Below, one piece after another: positions 52,276 to 62,846 of a stretch of DNA of 64,000 nucleotides (position 1 is the stretch's first letter; each line of letters opens with the position of its first letter). The DNA comes from BMS3BBIN04 sp964552465 (lineage in GTDB: Bacteria > Electryoneota > Electryoneia > Electryoneales > Electryoneaceae), in NCBI GenBank assembly GCA_964552465.1, contig CAZKGR010000005.1:62001-126000 (forward strand), read 5' to 3'. Position numbers and translations under genes: made by a program. Below the pieces are notes generated by a model. That model was not told where the DNA came from. It searched no databases and was given only the letters and a program-made list of their open reading frames with translations.

Positions 52276-53832
52276 ATGAACGATCACAGCGTCAGCAGTT
52301 TCATCAACGGCATCGCGGTTTTGCTGATCGCCGTTGGTTTATTTGGCGGCAGTTGGCTGGTTTACGACCGCTTTCTCGCTGACCATGATACAGCGGACGA
52401 GTCTGCGCAGGTTGTAGATACGCGCGATTCTGATGCGGAAACGAACAGTCGGTCTCCGTTCGCGTGGGACGATTCGGAGCAATCTGACGAGCTTACGCAG
52501 GGCGACGCCGAACGTGATTTCGACATCGGCGGCAACATTGACCGCGAGCCATTGCCGGTGGTCGGCGAGTTCGAATCGCCGTTTGTCGCAGTCGCAGATC
52601 GTCTTAAACCGTCAGTGGTCAACATCGTGGTCGAAGGTCGCCGTATGAGCGACCAGTTTCATCGCAATGTTCCGACGCAGAGTGGTGGTTCGGGCGTAAT
52701 CGTTGATGTGCGCGGTTACCTGCTAACCAACCATCATGTCGTTGATGGCGCGGACAAGATCGTGATAACGTTGTCCGGTGGTGAGGAACGCGAAGGCACT
52801 TTGCTCGGCACCGATCCTGAGTCAGATCTGGCGCTGGTAGATATTGGTCCTGTCGATGAAATTCGTGTGGCCCAAATGGGCGATAGTGACGCGATCAACA
52901 TCGGCGACTGGGCGATAGCGATGGGCAGCCCGTTCGGATTGGACTGGACGTTGACTGTCGGCGTTGTCAGCGCAAAGGGTCGGACTAACCTTCGCATTGC
53001 AGGCGGCGGGCCGGTATTTCAGGACTTCATTCAGACGGACGCCTCGATCAACTTCGGCAATTCCGGTGGCCCGTTAGCGAATATCCACGGCGAAGTTATT
53101 GGGATTAACGCGGCAACGAACGCGTCGGCGAACGGCATCGGCTTCGCGATTCCGATCAACATGGTTCGCGATGTTGTCAGCCAGTTGCTGGAAAGTGGCT
53201 ATGTAAAGCGCGGGTATCTCGGGTTGGTTCCGACGTTGCTCGACCCACTCAAGAAAGAGGCGCTTGGACTCGATGAAACAATAGAAGGCGTTTTCATTGA
53301 GAACGTCGCACCCGGCACTCCAGCCGAGGATGGCGGGCTTGAAGGTGGAGATGTTGTCGTAGCGATAGACGGCGACCCAGTCAGTGATGTGTCTGATTTC
53401 CGCGCACGTATAGCACAGCATGCCCCCGGCGAACAGATGTCGTTGACAGTAATTCGGCGTGGCGAAGTACAGAGTTTAAGTTTTACATTGGCCGACCGCA
53501 GCGAGTTTGTAACGTCCGCCAGTGAAGGACGTCGCATGGGTAACGGCCATTGGCTTGGCATTGAGGTTGGCACATTGGCCAGTCCGGAAGCGCGTGAGCT
53601 TGGCGTCGAGGTTGAGTCTGGCGTGTTGGTTATCGCGGTTGAACAGGGTAGTGCGGCGGACGGCAAGTTGGAGCCGGGAGACGTGATTATTCGTCTCGGA
53701 GATAATGTTGTCGAAACGTTAGACGACTGGCGGCATCTGACAGAGCAGCTGGGTACGCCCAGCCGTGCGATTCTGCTGAAATACGTTCCAAACGGGCAGG
53801 GAAGCAGTCGCTTCATCGCCCTGAAGCCGTAG
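52276..53832 (+). CDS. HtrA/DegP-family serine protease
   Basis: A 518-residue membrane-anchored protease-chaperone. One N-terminal helix (about 10-33) anchors it in the inner membrane, and a charged linker rich in Asp and Glu runs to about 90. The trypsin-like domain has His154 (TNHHVV), Asp184 (SDLALVD) and Ser263 (GNSGGP). Two PDZ domains follow (about 310-400, containing NVAPGTPAEDGG, and 410-510). It degrades or holds misfolded proteins in the periplasm. The gene stands alone; the following gap carries dispersed repeats. Confidence 0.93.
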   Translation: MNDHSVSSFINGIAVLLIAVGLFGGSWLVYDRFLADHDTADESAQVVDTRDSDAETNSRSPFAWDDSEQSDELTQGDAERDFDIGGNIDREPLPVVGEFESPFVAVADRLKPSVVNIVVEGRRMSDQFHRNVPTQSGGSGVIVDVRGYLLTNHHVVDGADKIVITLSGGEEREGTLLGTDPESDLALVDIGPVDEIRVAQMGDSDAINIGDWAIAMGSPFGLDWTLTVGVVSAKGRTNLRIAGGGPVFQDFIQTDASINFGNSGGPLANIHGEVIGINAATNASANGIGFAIPINMVRDVVSQLLESGYVKRGYLGLVPTLLDPLKKEALGLDETIEGVFIENVAPGTPAEDGGLEGGDVVVAIDGDPVSDVSDFRARIAQHAPGEQMSLTVIRRGEVQSLSFTLADRSEFVTSASEGRRMGNGHWLGIEVGTLASPEARELGVEVESGVLVIAVEQGSAADGKLEPGDVIIRLGDNVVETLDDWRHLTEQLGTPSRAILLKYVPNGQGSSRFIALKP

Positions 53833-54094
53833 GAAAGAAGTAGAAAGTGCTGAGTCGAAAGTCGAAAGATCAGAGACTCAGGACTCAAAACAACAACACG
53901 TCATCCTGAACGAAGTGCCTGCAAAGCCGTAGCTTCGGCGAAGGCAGGTATGATCTCTTGTTTGACGTTTATGTTGTTGCGATGACTCAAACATATCATC
54001 AGCAGGCATATTGCTGAGAAGGCCGTTTATACTTGGTACTTAGTACTTTCGACTTTGTACTCGGTACTTTGTACTTTTTCACAGAGAGGCACGA
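53833..54094. repeat. Low-complexity tracts and long GTCATCCTGA element before the sigma factor gene
   Basis: 53833-53890 is a degenerate GAAAG/GACTCA tract. 53900-53970 is a long GTCATCCTGA element with a CCTGC/GGCAGG internal hairpin and a GATCTCTTGTTTGACG end. 54028-54079 is a degenerate tandem tract of TACTTxGTACTT words. The leader of the sigma factor gene, AGAGAGG, follows. Confidence 0.7.
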
Positions 54095-54931
54095 GTGAAC
54101 ATTCGAGCGAACCAATCACTCGAGAAGTACCTGCAGGAGATCGGCGAGTACGATCTGCTTAAGACGCATGAAGAGATTGAGCTGGCACGTGAGATTCGCG
54201 CGGGCAGTAAGGAAGCCCTCGAGAAGCTCACCAAGGCCAACCTCCGTTTCGTAGTCAGTGTCGCAAAACAATACCAGAACCAGGGTCTGTCGCTTGGCGA
54301 TTTGATCAACGAGGGCAACCTGGGTCTTATTAAGGCGGCAGAACGATTTGACGAAACGCGTGGATTCAAGTTCATCTCTTATGCGGTTTGGTGGATCCGG
54401 CAGTCAATTTTACAGGCTTTGGCCGAACAGAGCCGTGTTGTGCGTTTGCCGTTGAACCGTGTCGGCGCATTGAACAAGATCGGCAAGGCGTACAGCGCGT
54501 TGGAACAGAAGTTTGAACGTGAACCAAACGCGGACGAAATCGCGACCAAGCTCGAGATGACGCCCACGGAAGTAACTGACACGCTCAAGATGAGCGGTCG
54601 TCACCTTTCGATGGACGCGCCGTTCAACCAGGGCGAGGACAACCGTCTGCTGGACATCCTGCACAACGATCAGGAACCGCCGCCGGACTCGTCATTGATG
54701 GCGGATTCGTTGAAGCGCGAGATCGAGCAGGCTCTGGCGACATTGAGCCCACGTGAAGCGGAAGTCATCCGGCTGTATTTCGGCCTGAATATCGACCAGC
54801 CGTTAACGTTGGAAGAGATTGGGGTGAAGTTCAGCTTGACGCGTGAACGTGTCCGTCAGATCAAGGAGAAGGCGATCCGCCGTTTGCGGCACGCTTCCCG
54901 CTCCAAAGCCCTCCGGGCGTACTTGGGGTAG
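54095..54931 (+). CDS. rpoD: Primary-type RNA polymerase sigma-70 factor
   Basis: A 278-residue sigma factor directing RNA polymerase to housekeeping promoters. Region 1.2 is LEKYLQEIGEYDLL, region 2 spans KANLRFVVSVAKQYQNQGL to WWIRQSILQALAEQ, region 3 follows, and region 4 ends TLEEIGVKFSLTRERVRQIKEKAIRRLR. Region 1.1 is absent. This is the short primary sigma factor of Bacteroidota, Chlorobiota and relatives. Starts at a GTG preceded by GAGAGG. It is the clearest lineage marker in the window. Some genomes hold several such copies, so it could also be a secondary group 2 sigma factor. Confidence 0.88.
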   Translation: MNIRANQSLEKYLQEIGEYDLLKTHEEIELAREIRAGSKEALEKLTKANLRFVVSVAKQYQNQGLSLGDLINEGNLGLIKAAERFDETRGFKFISYAVWWIRQSILQALAEQSRVVRLPLNRVGALNKIGKAYSALEQKFEREPNADEIATKLEMTPTEVTDTLKMSGRHLSMDAPFNQGEDNRLLDILHNDQEPPPDSSLMADSLKREIEQALATLSPREAEVIRLYFGLNIDQPLTLEEIGVKFSLTRERVRQIKEKAIRRLRHASRSKALRAYLG

Positions 54932-54945
54932 GTTGTTTCTGATGT

Positions 54946-54970
54946 AGCCCGGGATCGCTGATCCCGGGGT
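54946..54970. repeat. Variable-arm hairpin repeat
   Basis: CCCGGGATC/GATCCCGGG arms around GCT (54948-54968), preceded by GTAG. The same CCCGGG opening recurs at 59283. Confidence 0.75.
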
Positions 54971-55035
54971 GTGCTGACAAAACATGTCGGTGCTGGCTTG
55001 ACAGATCGACAGTGTAGTTCATCGAGTTCAGAGTT

Positions 55036-55066
55036 TCAAAGCCCGGATCATTGATTCGGGCTTTGA
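55036..55066. terminator. Probable bidirectional terminator hairpin, rpoD / lipoprotein
   Basis: TCAAAGCCCG and CGGGCTTTGA pair (10 bp) around an ATCATTGAT centre that can extend the stem. It lies between convergent genes. No long T run follows, so function is likely but not certain. Confidence 0.5.
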
Positions 55067-55081
55067 TATTGTAATTGCATA

Positions 55082-55531
55082 CTAGTCAGCAAGGCAAACG
55101 AACTCATATTCGTCTGAATTCTTCCCGGGAATATATCTGAGCCCATCATTTTCAAGAATTTCATTATTGTCATACAACAGCGATCCTACATCATCGTGCT
55201 TGATTCTCCACGCGAACCCCTCTACAACAAAGCCTTTCCGGCCTAAAAGCAAAATACTCCACTCCTTTTCATATATCCGCGCATTGGTCAAAAAGTCAGC
55301 TTCTGATTTCTGCAACGCTTTTTCTACAGCAGTTTGAAGGTCCGGCGCACCGACAGTAAAGAACAGAACCGTCGTTGACATGCTGGAACCTTTTGCCTCG
55401 CGCGTTACCAATTCACTTTCTGCCTGTAATTCGAAATTGTACGTGGACAAAACAGTGAAATCGCCAAGCATGGTGCTACAGCCAGTAGTGAGAACCATTA
55501 TCAGAATAGAAAGACCAAACATGCGCTTCAT
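55082..55531 (-). CDS. Small lipoprotein, unknown
   Basis: A 149-residue lipoprotein (signal ending TTGC, Cys18) not recognised beyond that. The remainder has a strand-rich pattern: GDFTVLSTYNFE, a helix DLQTAVEKALQKSEADFL, and a C-terminal EEFVC-like end. The first mature part resembles TRL-type lipoproteins, but this is a weak impression. AT-rich relative to flanking genes. Probably outer or inner membrane attached. Confidence 0.65.
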   Translation of the reverse strand: MKRMFGLSILIMVLTTGCSTMLGDFTVLSTYNFELQAESELVTREAKGSSMSTTVLFFTVGAPDLQTAVEKALQKSEADFLTNARIYEKEWSILLLGRKGFVVEGFAWRIKHDDVGSLLYDNNEILENDGLRYIPGKNSDEYEFVCLAD

Positions 55532-55649
55532 ACAACACCCCTATTCAGTTGTTTGTGGACTTTGACAATAATACTACGATATCGGCATTAATGGTAGCAT
55601 GAACTGCTGGGTTTGTTCAAGTTGAGGAGAAGAACGAATAGGGGGCAGA

Positions 55650-56576
55650 CTACAGTGACACCACATCCACAATCGCAGCGGTGAAGAGTGCGAGCAGGTA
55701 GATGATGGAGCGCAGGAAGACGACACGTGCGGCAAGCGGCGTGTTGTCACGCACGCCTCTTATCACTGACGCCAGGAAGTACACACCGAGTCCCACCGCA
55801 GCGGCACCGTAAATCCAACCCAGACCGAACCACAGCAACGACAGGCTGGTGATCAGCGTGATGATCGTGTAGACGAGGTTACGCGTCCACGTCGCTTTGT
55901 CACCCACCACGACGGGCATCATCGGATAGTTGACGGCTTTGTAGTCGTGCTTCATGTAGATCGCCAGCGACCAGAAGTGCGGCGGGGTCCAGAAGAAGAT
56001 CACGGCCAGCATCAGCACCGGCGCCCACGCGACTTGTCCTGCGCCTGCAGTCCACGCGATCAACGGTCCCATCGCACCGGCAATCCCGCCAATGACGATG
56101 TTCTCCGGCGTGCGCGGCTTGAGATACAACGTGTAGAAAAGGGCGTAGAAGAGGATCGTCCACAACGACAACAGGGCGGTCAACGGGTTGAACAGCACCC
56201 AGAACGCGACCGTCGAGATGACCCCATTCAGCGCGGCAAATGTGAACGCTTCCCACGGCGCGATCTTGCCGCTGGGGAGGGGACGTTTGACCCGAGTACG
56301 GGTCATGACGGCGTCAACGTCTCGCTCAAAGAACTGGTTGAACGCGTTCGCCGATCCAGCCGCCATCCCGAGCAACACCAGCGACAGCGCGAACATCAGC
56401 GGACTGGACAACAGCGATCCTTCCAACACACCACCCGCCGCACCGGTGAGTACGACCAGCAGGACGATGGTCGGCTTGGTCAAGGCGGCGTATGCACGCA
56501 CGCGAGCGCTCAACCACATGGTCGGATTGATCTCGGCGTTAACGGATGCTATCTGGCTATTTGCTGATGTGTACAC
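55650..56576 (-). CDS. ctaB: Protoheme IX farnesyltransferase
   Basis: A membrane prenyltransferase of about 308 residues that converts heme b to heme o, the first step to heme a. The Asp-rich motif NQFFERDVDAVMTRTRVKRPLPSG and the conserved FFWTPPHFWSLAIYMKHDY loop are present, with eight or nine hydrophobic helices. A GTG at 56576 with GGAAGAG upstream seems the best start, although a TTG at 56591 is in frame. It is the last gene of the respiratory locus and supplies the heme a of the adjacent oxidase with ctaA. Confidence 0.93.
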   Translation of the reverse strand: MYTSANSQIASVNAEINPTMWLSARVRAYAALTKPTIVLLVVLTGAAGGVLEGSLLSSPLMFALSLVLLGMAAGSANAFNQFFERDVDAVMTRTRVKRPLPSGKIAPWEAFTFAALNGVISTVAFWVLFNPLTALLSLWTILFYALFYTLYLKPRTPENIVIGGIAGAMGPLIAWTAGAGQVAWAPVLMLAVIFFWTPPHFWSLAIYMKHDYKAVNYPMMPVVVGDKATWTRNLVYTIITLITSLSLLWFGLGWIYGAAAVGLGVYFLASVIRGVRDNTPLAARVVFLRSIIYLLALFTAAIVDVVSL

Positions 56577-56690
56577 AGCGTTCTCTTCCAAATTACTGCT
56601 GAAACCAAGTTCGCTTTTGAAAAGTTAGGCAAAGTTAACTTTCTACAAGTCTTGTCGCAAGGGCTCTCGGTGGATTTTGAGATATGAGAG

Positions 56691-57131
56691 TCAGATCATC
56701 CACGGCCGGTAGAGCATCAGGTAGATCGTAACGCCGGTAACCGAAACGAATATCCACACCGGCCACGTCCAGCGGGCGATCTTACGGTGACCATCGAATT
56801 TTCCACGAAAGGCTGCGATCACGAGCGCGATGATAAACGGAACAATCAGCGCGGCGAGGATGCTGTGTGGAATGAGGATCGCGAAGTAGACAGTGCGGGT
56901 CCAGTCAGGATAAGGGTAGGGTACCGAACCTGCGTTGGCATGATAGATCAGATAGCTGACAAGGAACGCGGCGGACATGAACAGCGCGCCGAGCATCAAG
57001 TTACGATGCACCCGCCAGTTCTCGCGATCCGCACGTATCCGCAGCCAACCGATTAGCAGCAGTATGAACGACACAGCATTGAGTGTTGCATTCAGGGTCG
57101 CGTGCGCGCTGGCGTGGGGAATGGCGTCCAT
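56691..57131 (-). CDS. DUF420 membrane protein
   Basis: A 146-residue protein with four predicted helices and the typical LNAVSFILLLIGWLRIR, WRVHRNLMLG, YLIYHANAGSV and VYFAILIPHSILA segments. DUF420 proteins (CtaM-like) are encoded beside heme-copper oxidase genes; CtaM of Staphylococcus is required for maturation of its oxidase. Its stop codon is separated from ctaB by 114 bp and its start follows the Sco stop by 3 bp, so a role in oxidase assembly is likely here. Confidence 0.85.
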   Translation of the reverse strand: MDAIPHASAHATLNATLNAVSFILLLIGWLRIRADRENWRVHRNLMLGALFMSAAFLVSYLIYHANAGSVPYPYPDWTRTVYFAILIPHSILAALIVPFIIALVIAAFRGKFDGHRKIARWTWPVWIFVSVTGVTIYLMLYRPWMI

Positions 57132-57134
57132 GGT

Positions 57135-57737
57135 TTATTCGTCCATTTCCAGCAAGCGGGTGATCTGTTGGTGCAGGGCGATCATCGGTTTTTGATCCAG
57201 CGAGTTGTAGTATCCGCGTATCTGTCCCTGTCGGTCCACGAGCACGAATTTGGACGAGTGCCCCATGGGCAGATTTTCTGCCGGCAGCATGAAGCCCTGT
57301 TCGGATAAGACAATCACATCTTTAACCGATCCGTTGAGGAACTGCCAACGACCATCACGTACACCGTGTTCGTGTGCGTACAGCTTCATTATCTTTGGAG
57401 TGTCCTGATACGGATCAACGCTGATCGACACGATTTGAACCAGGTCGGAGTCGTCGAATGCGCGGTAGATTTTCTCTTTTTCGACAACCATGATCGGGCA
57501 GATCGTTTGGCAGGTGGTGAAGAAGAAATCGACGACAGTGATTTTGCCGAGCAAATCCTCGCGTCCGAAGACCACGCTGTCCTGATTGACAAATTCGAAA
57601 TCGGGTACAGCTCCGTAGACCGGAATCTCGGTTTTGGATTTGTCCGCGCTTGTCAGTACAAACGACCCGAACACGGCGAGGGTTGCGATCACCAGCGCGC
57701 CAGCGACAATACCGCCGTAAATTTTTCCATCAGACAT
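57135..57737 (-). CDS. Sco1/SenC copper chaperone (second copy)
   Basis: A 200-residue thioredoxin-fold protein anchored by one N-terminal helix (about 7-29), facing the periplasm. It has the copper site Cys76-x-x-x-Cys80 (CQTIC) and His160 (MGHSSKF). Sco proteins deliver copper or reduce the Cys pair of the CuA centre of oxidase subunit II. ATG 57737 has GGGGGAAGAG; a longer frame to 57782 overlaps ctaA. It lies between ctaA and DUF420 and is distinct from the Sco at 62847. Confidence 0.92.
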   Translation of the reverse strand: MSDGKIYGGIVAGALVIATLAVFGSFVLTSADKSKTEIPVYGAVPDFEFVNQDSVVFGREDLLGKITVVDFFFTTCQTICPIMVVEKEKIYRAFDDSDLVQIVSISVDPYQDTPKIMKLYAHEHGVRDGRWQFLNGSVKDVIVLSEQGFMLPAENLPMGHSSKFVLVDRQGQIRGYYNSLDQKPMIALHQQITRLLEMDE

Positions 57738-57750
57738 AGCTCTTCCCCCA

Positions 57751-58713
57751 TTACCTCTTGCCGTCAGGTGTGTACGCGTCAATGGTCGGCAGGATATTGT
57801 ATCGCACCGAAACGAGCATGATCAGCAGGCTGCCGAGCAGCAGGGCAGACAGCCAGAGGTGAAAAACCTGCATGATTGGCTGGTAGCCGAACAAGAGCAT
57901 CGACACACCAATCAGCAGCATGCCAAGTGCGGTGCCCGCCGCCCCAATGGACGCCTGATATACTAGTGGTGTTGGCTGTTCAGCACGCCTGATCAGGGTG
58001 ATAGCGCTGTGCATGACCAGCATAACTGTGAGCACTCCTACCGCCTGATGGATCCTCGAAATCGGCCCGAGCGCATTGGTCCACATAGTGTGACCTCCGA
58101 GCGGTTCGAGCTCCATGATCACTTTGATCGCGCCGCGGAGTTGCGTCCCCAGTGCGGTTTGGATGATTGCGATTATGAACGTGAATGTCAGCCATTTATT
58201 GAGTTTGACGGGATACGATGGTTTTCGTTCGGCGTATGGATGCCGAATGAAGCGCAATTGCATAGCTGAGTACAGAAGCAGCAGTGCGATTCCCATTGAC
58301 AACATCAGGTGAACTGCGACTAGCAACGGTTCCAATCCACTGGCGACAACCTGCCCGCCCTGCCAGCCGACATAAGCGACGAGCACCGCAGCGGAGAGAA
58401 TTGGAATCAATACTCGAGGATATTTTCGTGCCTGACGGATCGCGAGGATTGCGGTTGTCAGGATCAACAAGCCAATCAACATTCCGAGCAAGCGGTTTCC
58501 GTACTCAATCCAAGCGAGCGTGAAATTGAACAGGCTGGCATCAATGCCTGGCGGAAGCTGATCGACAGACGTTGGTGGCCACCAGCGCCCAAAGCACTTC
58601 GGCCAGTCGGGGCAACCAAGCCCGGCACCGCTGACCCGTACCAGCCCGCCAGTGAACAGAAGCAAGAATGTTGCCAGCGTACTGGCCCACGTAAAGACGC
58701 GTAATTTTCTCAT
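57751..58713 (-). CDS. ctaA: Heme A synthase
   Basis: A 320-residue COX15/CtaA membrane enzyme that oxidises heme o to heme a. It has eight helices, a redox Cys pair near GCPDWPKCFG (about residues 34-41), and conserved heme-ligand histidines (LAWIEYGNRLLG, AVHLML, RIHQAVG, VFHLWLS). The ATG at 58713 is preferred to the neighbouring TTG. It follows coxD by 97 bp. Confidence 0.94.
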   Translation of the reverse strand: MRKLRVFTWASTLATFLLLFTGGLVRVSGAGLGCPDWPKCFGRWWPPTSVDQLPPGIDASLFNFTLAWIEYGNRLLGMLIGLLILTTAILAIRQARKYPRVLIPILSAAVLVAYVGWQGGQVVASGLEPLLVAVHLMLSMGIALLLLYSAMQLRFIRHPYAERKPSYPVKLNKWLTFTFIIAIIQTALGTQLRGAIKVIMELEPLGGHTMWTNALGPISRIHQAVGVLTVMLVMHSAITLIRRAEQPTPLVYQASIGAAGTALGMLLIGVSMLLFGYQPIMQVFHLWLSALLLGSLLIMLVSVRYNILPTIDAYTPDGKR

Positions 58714-58810
58714 CAATCGGCGCTCTTACCGTTGGTTTATCGTAATAAAATCAGAAGAAAGCCGTCCGAAGACGGCAAGATAATGCTCAGAAGCCATGAA
58801 CAGTGCGGAT

Positions 58811-59260
58811 TTAATGATCCGCATTCGCTCCTGCATCCGGGTCGTCATGGCTCGCAGCGCCTTCTGAATGTGCTTCTCCGTGGGCTTCGGCCGTCAACGG
58901 CGTTCCCTCTTCATCGTAGATCACCGCTCGCTCGTTAATTGGGACAGCCAGCTCCTCGTACACACGTCCGCGCGTTTCCGTGTCAAACATGGTGAAGGCG
59001 AGGAAAGCGGCGAGGAACACCAGCGATCCGACAAAGAAGGACGCGTACAGCTTGTTGTCGTATTTCAGATGCATGAAAAACAGCGCGACCAGCGCTGCTT
59101 TCACACCTGCGACCGCCATTGCGACGATCACATTCATACCGCCGAAATCGTATTGTGCGACCCAGACGGTGATGATGGTCAGGACAAAGAGTGCGCCCGC
59201 GACGGCGTAATAGATACCAAAGGGTAGCAGATGCTGTTCGTGTTCGTTTCCAGAACTCAT
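58811..59260 (-). CDS. Cytochrome c oxidase subunit IV
   Basis: A 149-residue protein with three helices and the motif KAALVALFFMHLKYDNKLY, characteristic of the bacterial COX IV family in caa3 oxidases. The C-terminal tail is unusually acidic and His-rich. It follows subunit III by 81 bp and probably stabilises the subunit I-III core. Confidence 0.9.
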   Translation of the reverse strand: MSSGNEHEQHLLPFGIYYAVAGALFVLTIITVWVAQYDFGGMNVIVAMAVAGVKAALVALFFMHLKYDNKLYASFFVGSLVFLAAFLAFTMFDTETRGRVYEELAVPINERAVIYDEEGTPLTAEAHGEAHSEGAASHDDPDAGANADH

Positions 59261-59280
59261 GTGTGCCTCAAATTGAATGT

Positions 59281-59337
59281 AGCCCGGGTTCGTTGAACCC
59301 GGGGTTAATCATCCCCGGCTTCGGCGAAGCCGGGCTA
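59281..59337. repeat. Double variable-arm hairpin between coxC and coxD
   Basis: Two consecutive stem-loops, CCCGGGTTC/GAACCCGGG (59283-59303) and CCCGGCTTC/GAAGCCGGG (59314-59334), are bracketed by GTAGCCCGG and CCGGGCTAC. They fill most of the gap between subunits III and IV. They may modulate relative expression in the operon. Confidence 0.8.
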
Positions 59338-59341
59338 CACA

Positions 59342-60022
59342 TCACCCAATCAAGTACAGTAACGGGAACAGGAAAATCCAGATCAGGTCAACCAGGTGCC
59401 AGTACAGCCCGGAAACCTCAACCGGATTGTAGTATTTGGAATGAAAATCGCCACGTCGTGTACGAACGATCAGCCACAGGATCACGCCCATGCCGATGAG
59501 CACGTGCAGTCCGTGCAAACCGGTCATCATGAAGTAGACGCTGAAGAAGATGTGCGGGTTGACGACATCACTCAATCCAGCATACGTGAAGAACTTACCT
59601 GGCAGTTGGCCTTCATGGAACTTGTGCGCGTACTCGAAATATTTGACCACCATGAAAGTTCCGGCGAGCAGGAATGTGGCGCTGAGGTTGTAAACAGCGG
59701 CCTTAACCTTGTCAACCTGCAAATACCGGATGGCCAACGCGAAGGTCAGCGAACTTGCGACCAGCACGAATGTGTTCAACATGCCGAGCTTCCAGTTCAA
59801 CAGCTTGTGCGCGTCGTGGAAGGTCTCCGGATGCAGTTTGTGGAATATCGCGTAGGTGACAAACAGCCCGCCGAAGAACAGCACTTCGGTGACTAGGAAA
59901 ACCCACATTCCCAGCTTGGAGGTTTCCTTCTGCTGCTCGGCATCGTGGAAGTGATGCTGAACGTATTTCGGGTGGCTGTGTTCGTGCTCGGCTGTAGCGG
60001 CAGTTGCGACACTGTCGGCCAT
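59342..60022 (-). CDS. Cytochrome c oxidase subunit III
   Basis: A 226-residue membrane protein with about five hydrophobic helices (short-form subunit III). The conserved helix MTGLHGLHVLIG and the SKYYNPVEVSGLYWHLVDLIWIFLFPLLYL end match. An N-terminal polar arm of about 35 residues is rich in His. It follows subunit I by 108 bp. Confidence 0.94.
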   Translation of the reverse strand: MADSVATAATAEHEHSHPKYVQHHFHDAEQQKETSKLGMWVFLVTEVLFFGGLFVTYAIFHKLHPETFHDAHKLLNWKLGMLNTFVLVASSLTFALAIRYLQVDKVKAAVYNLSATFLLAGTFMVVKYFEYAHKFHEGQLPGKFFTYAGLSDVVNPHIFFSVYFMMTGLHGLHVLIGMGVILWLIVRTRRGDFHSKYYNPVEVSGLYWHLVDLIWIFLFPLLYLIG

Positions 60023-60130
60023 TTGCCTGTTCCTTTATAATGATCGTATTGCTTTTCTCATCCCTGTGAACCACACGATGTGCGGATTCACACGGGCATA
60101 TTCATCCAGGTTTCACGAAACCGGGCTATA

Positions 60131-61820
<1,690 letters not shown>

Positions 61821-61828
<8 letters not shown>

Positions 61829-62780
61829 CGCCACCTCCAACCTCCTTGATGTACGCGACCAGCGCGTCTATTTCCTTGTCGCTCAGTATGCCCTGGTATG
61901 TGGGCATGATCGGCTGATAACCGGCAACGATCTTCGTGCGTGGGTTCAGGATGGACTCGCGCACGTAGTTCTCGTCCACAGTAACGCTAGTCCCGTCAGT
62001 TAATGGTTCTTCGGTTCCCCAAATTCCCAGCCAGGTCGGACCGTTAGCGGGAGTGCCGTCTGTGGTGTGGCAGGTCAGGCACGCTTTGTTCACATACAAA
62101 CGTTCGCCGTATTCCGCCATGCTCATCCCTTCTCCGGAGAACATCGCCTCTTCCTGCCAGTCTTGGAACTCGCTGTAGCTGACGACCCTGACTTTGCCGA
62201 TCATTTCGGAGTGCTTGGTGCCGCAAAATTCGGTGCAGAAGAGGTCGTATTCGCCAACTTCTGTCGCCTCGAACCACGCAATGCTGTAGCGGTTCGGCAA
62301 CACGTCTTTCTTCACTCGGAATGCTGGAACGAAGAAGCTGTGAATCACGTCCTGCGAAGACATCAGCAGTTTCACCGGGGTATCAACCGGCACGATCAGC
62401 TCATTAACCGAGCTTCCACCTTCAGGATAGGCGAACGACCAGAACCATTTCTGTCCGGTCACCTTGACTTCCATCGCGTTCGCGGGCACAATCGACATCT
62501 TCATATAGGTTCGAAAACTCCAGATGAAGATCACCAATACAAGCAGGGTGGGAACGATAATCCACATCGCTTCGAGAATGCTGTTGTGCGAAGGACCGGT
62601 GTCGAGCTGGGCGATATCGCCCTTTCGACGTCGCCATTTGGTGATAAAGACAAGTGTTCCTGCCACGATTAGGACGAAGAAAAAGACCGACATCCAGACC
62701 AGGAACATGAACAGGCCGTCGACCTCGCCGGAAACCGTCGAAACCGATGGTGGCAGCCAAAATGTAGACGTGGTGTCCAT
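61821..62780 (-). CDS. Cytochrome c oxidase subunit II with fused cytochrome c
   Basis: A 319-residue protein with two N-terminal helices (about 22-48 and 72-90), a periplasmic cupredoxin domain, and a C-terminal cytochrome c domain. CuA ligands are His147, Cys182, Glu184, Cys186, His190 and Met193. The heme site is CLTCH (Cys234, Cys237, His238) with Met292 as distal ligand in IMPTY. The fused cytochrome makes this a caa3 enzyme that can accept electrons without soluble cytochrome c. It overlaps subunit I and follows Sco by 66 bp. Confidence 0.95.
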
Positions 62781-62846
62781 ACCACTTCCTTATGCGTCAC
62801 TAGCGAATCCTGACGGATCCGAATTCAACGTGGTACTTGATTTGCG

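Noticed and set aside
52179..52382. Short frame before the HtrA gene
   Set aside because: It overlaps the HtrA start in another frame and has no proper ribosome-site spacing or recognisable content.
55947..56567. 206-codon plus-strand frame
   Set aside because: Antisense of ctaB, charged and low-complexity composition; the opposite strand has a clear membrane enzyme.
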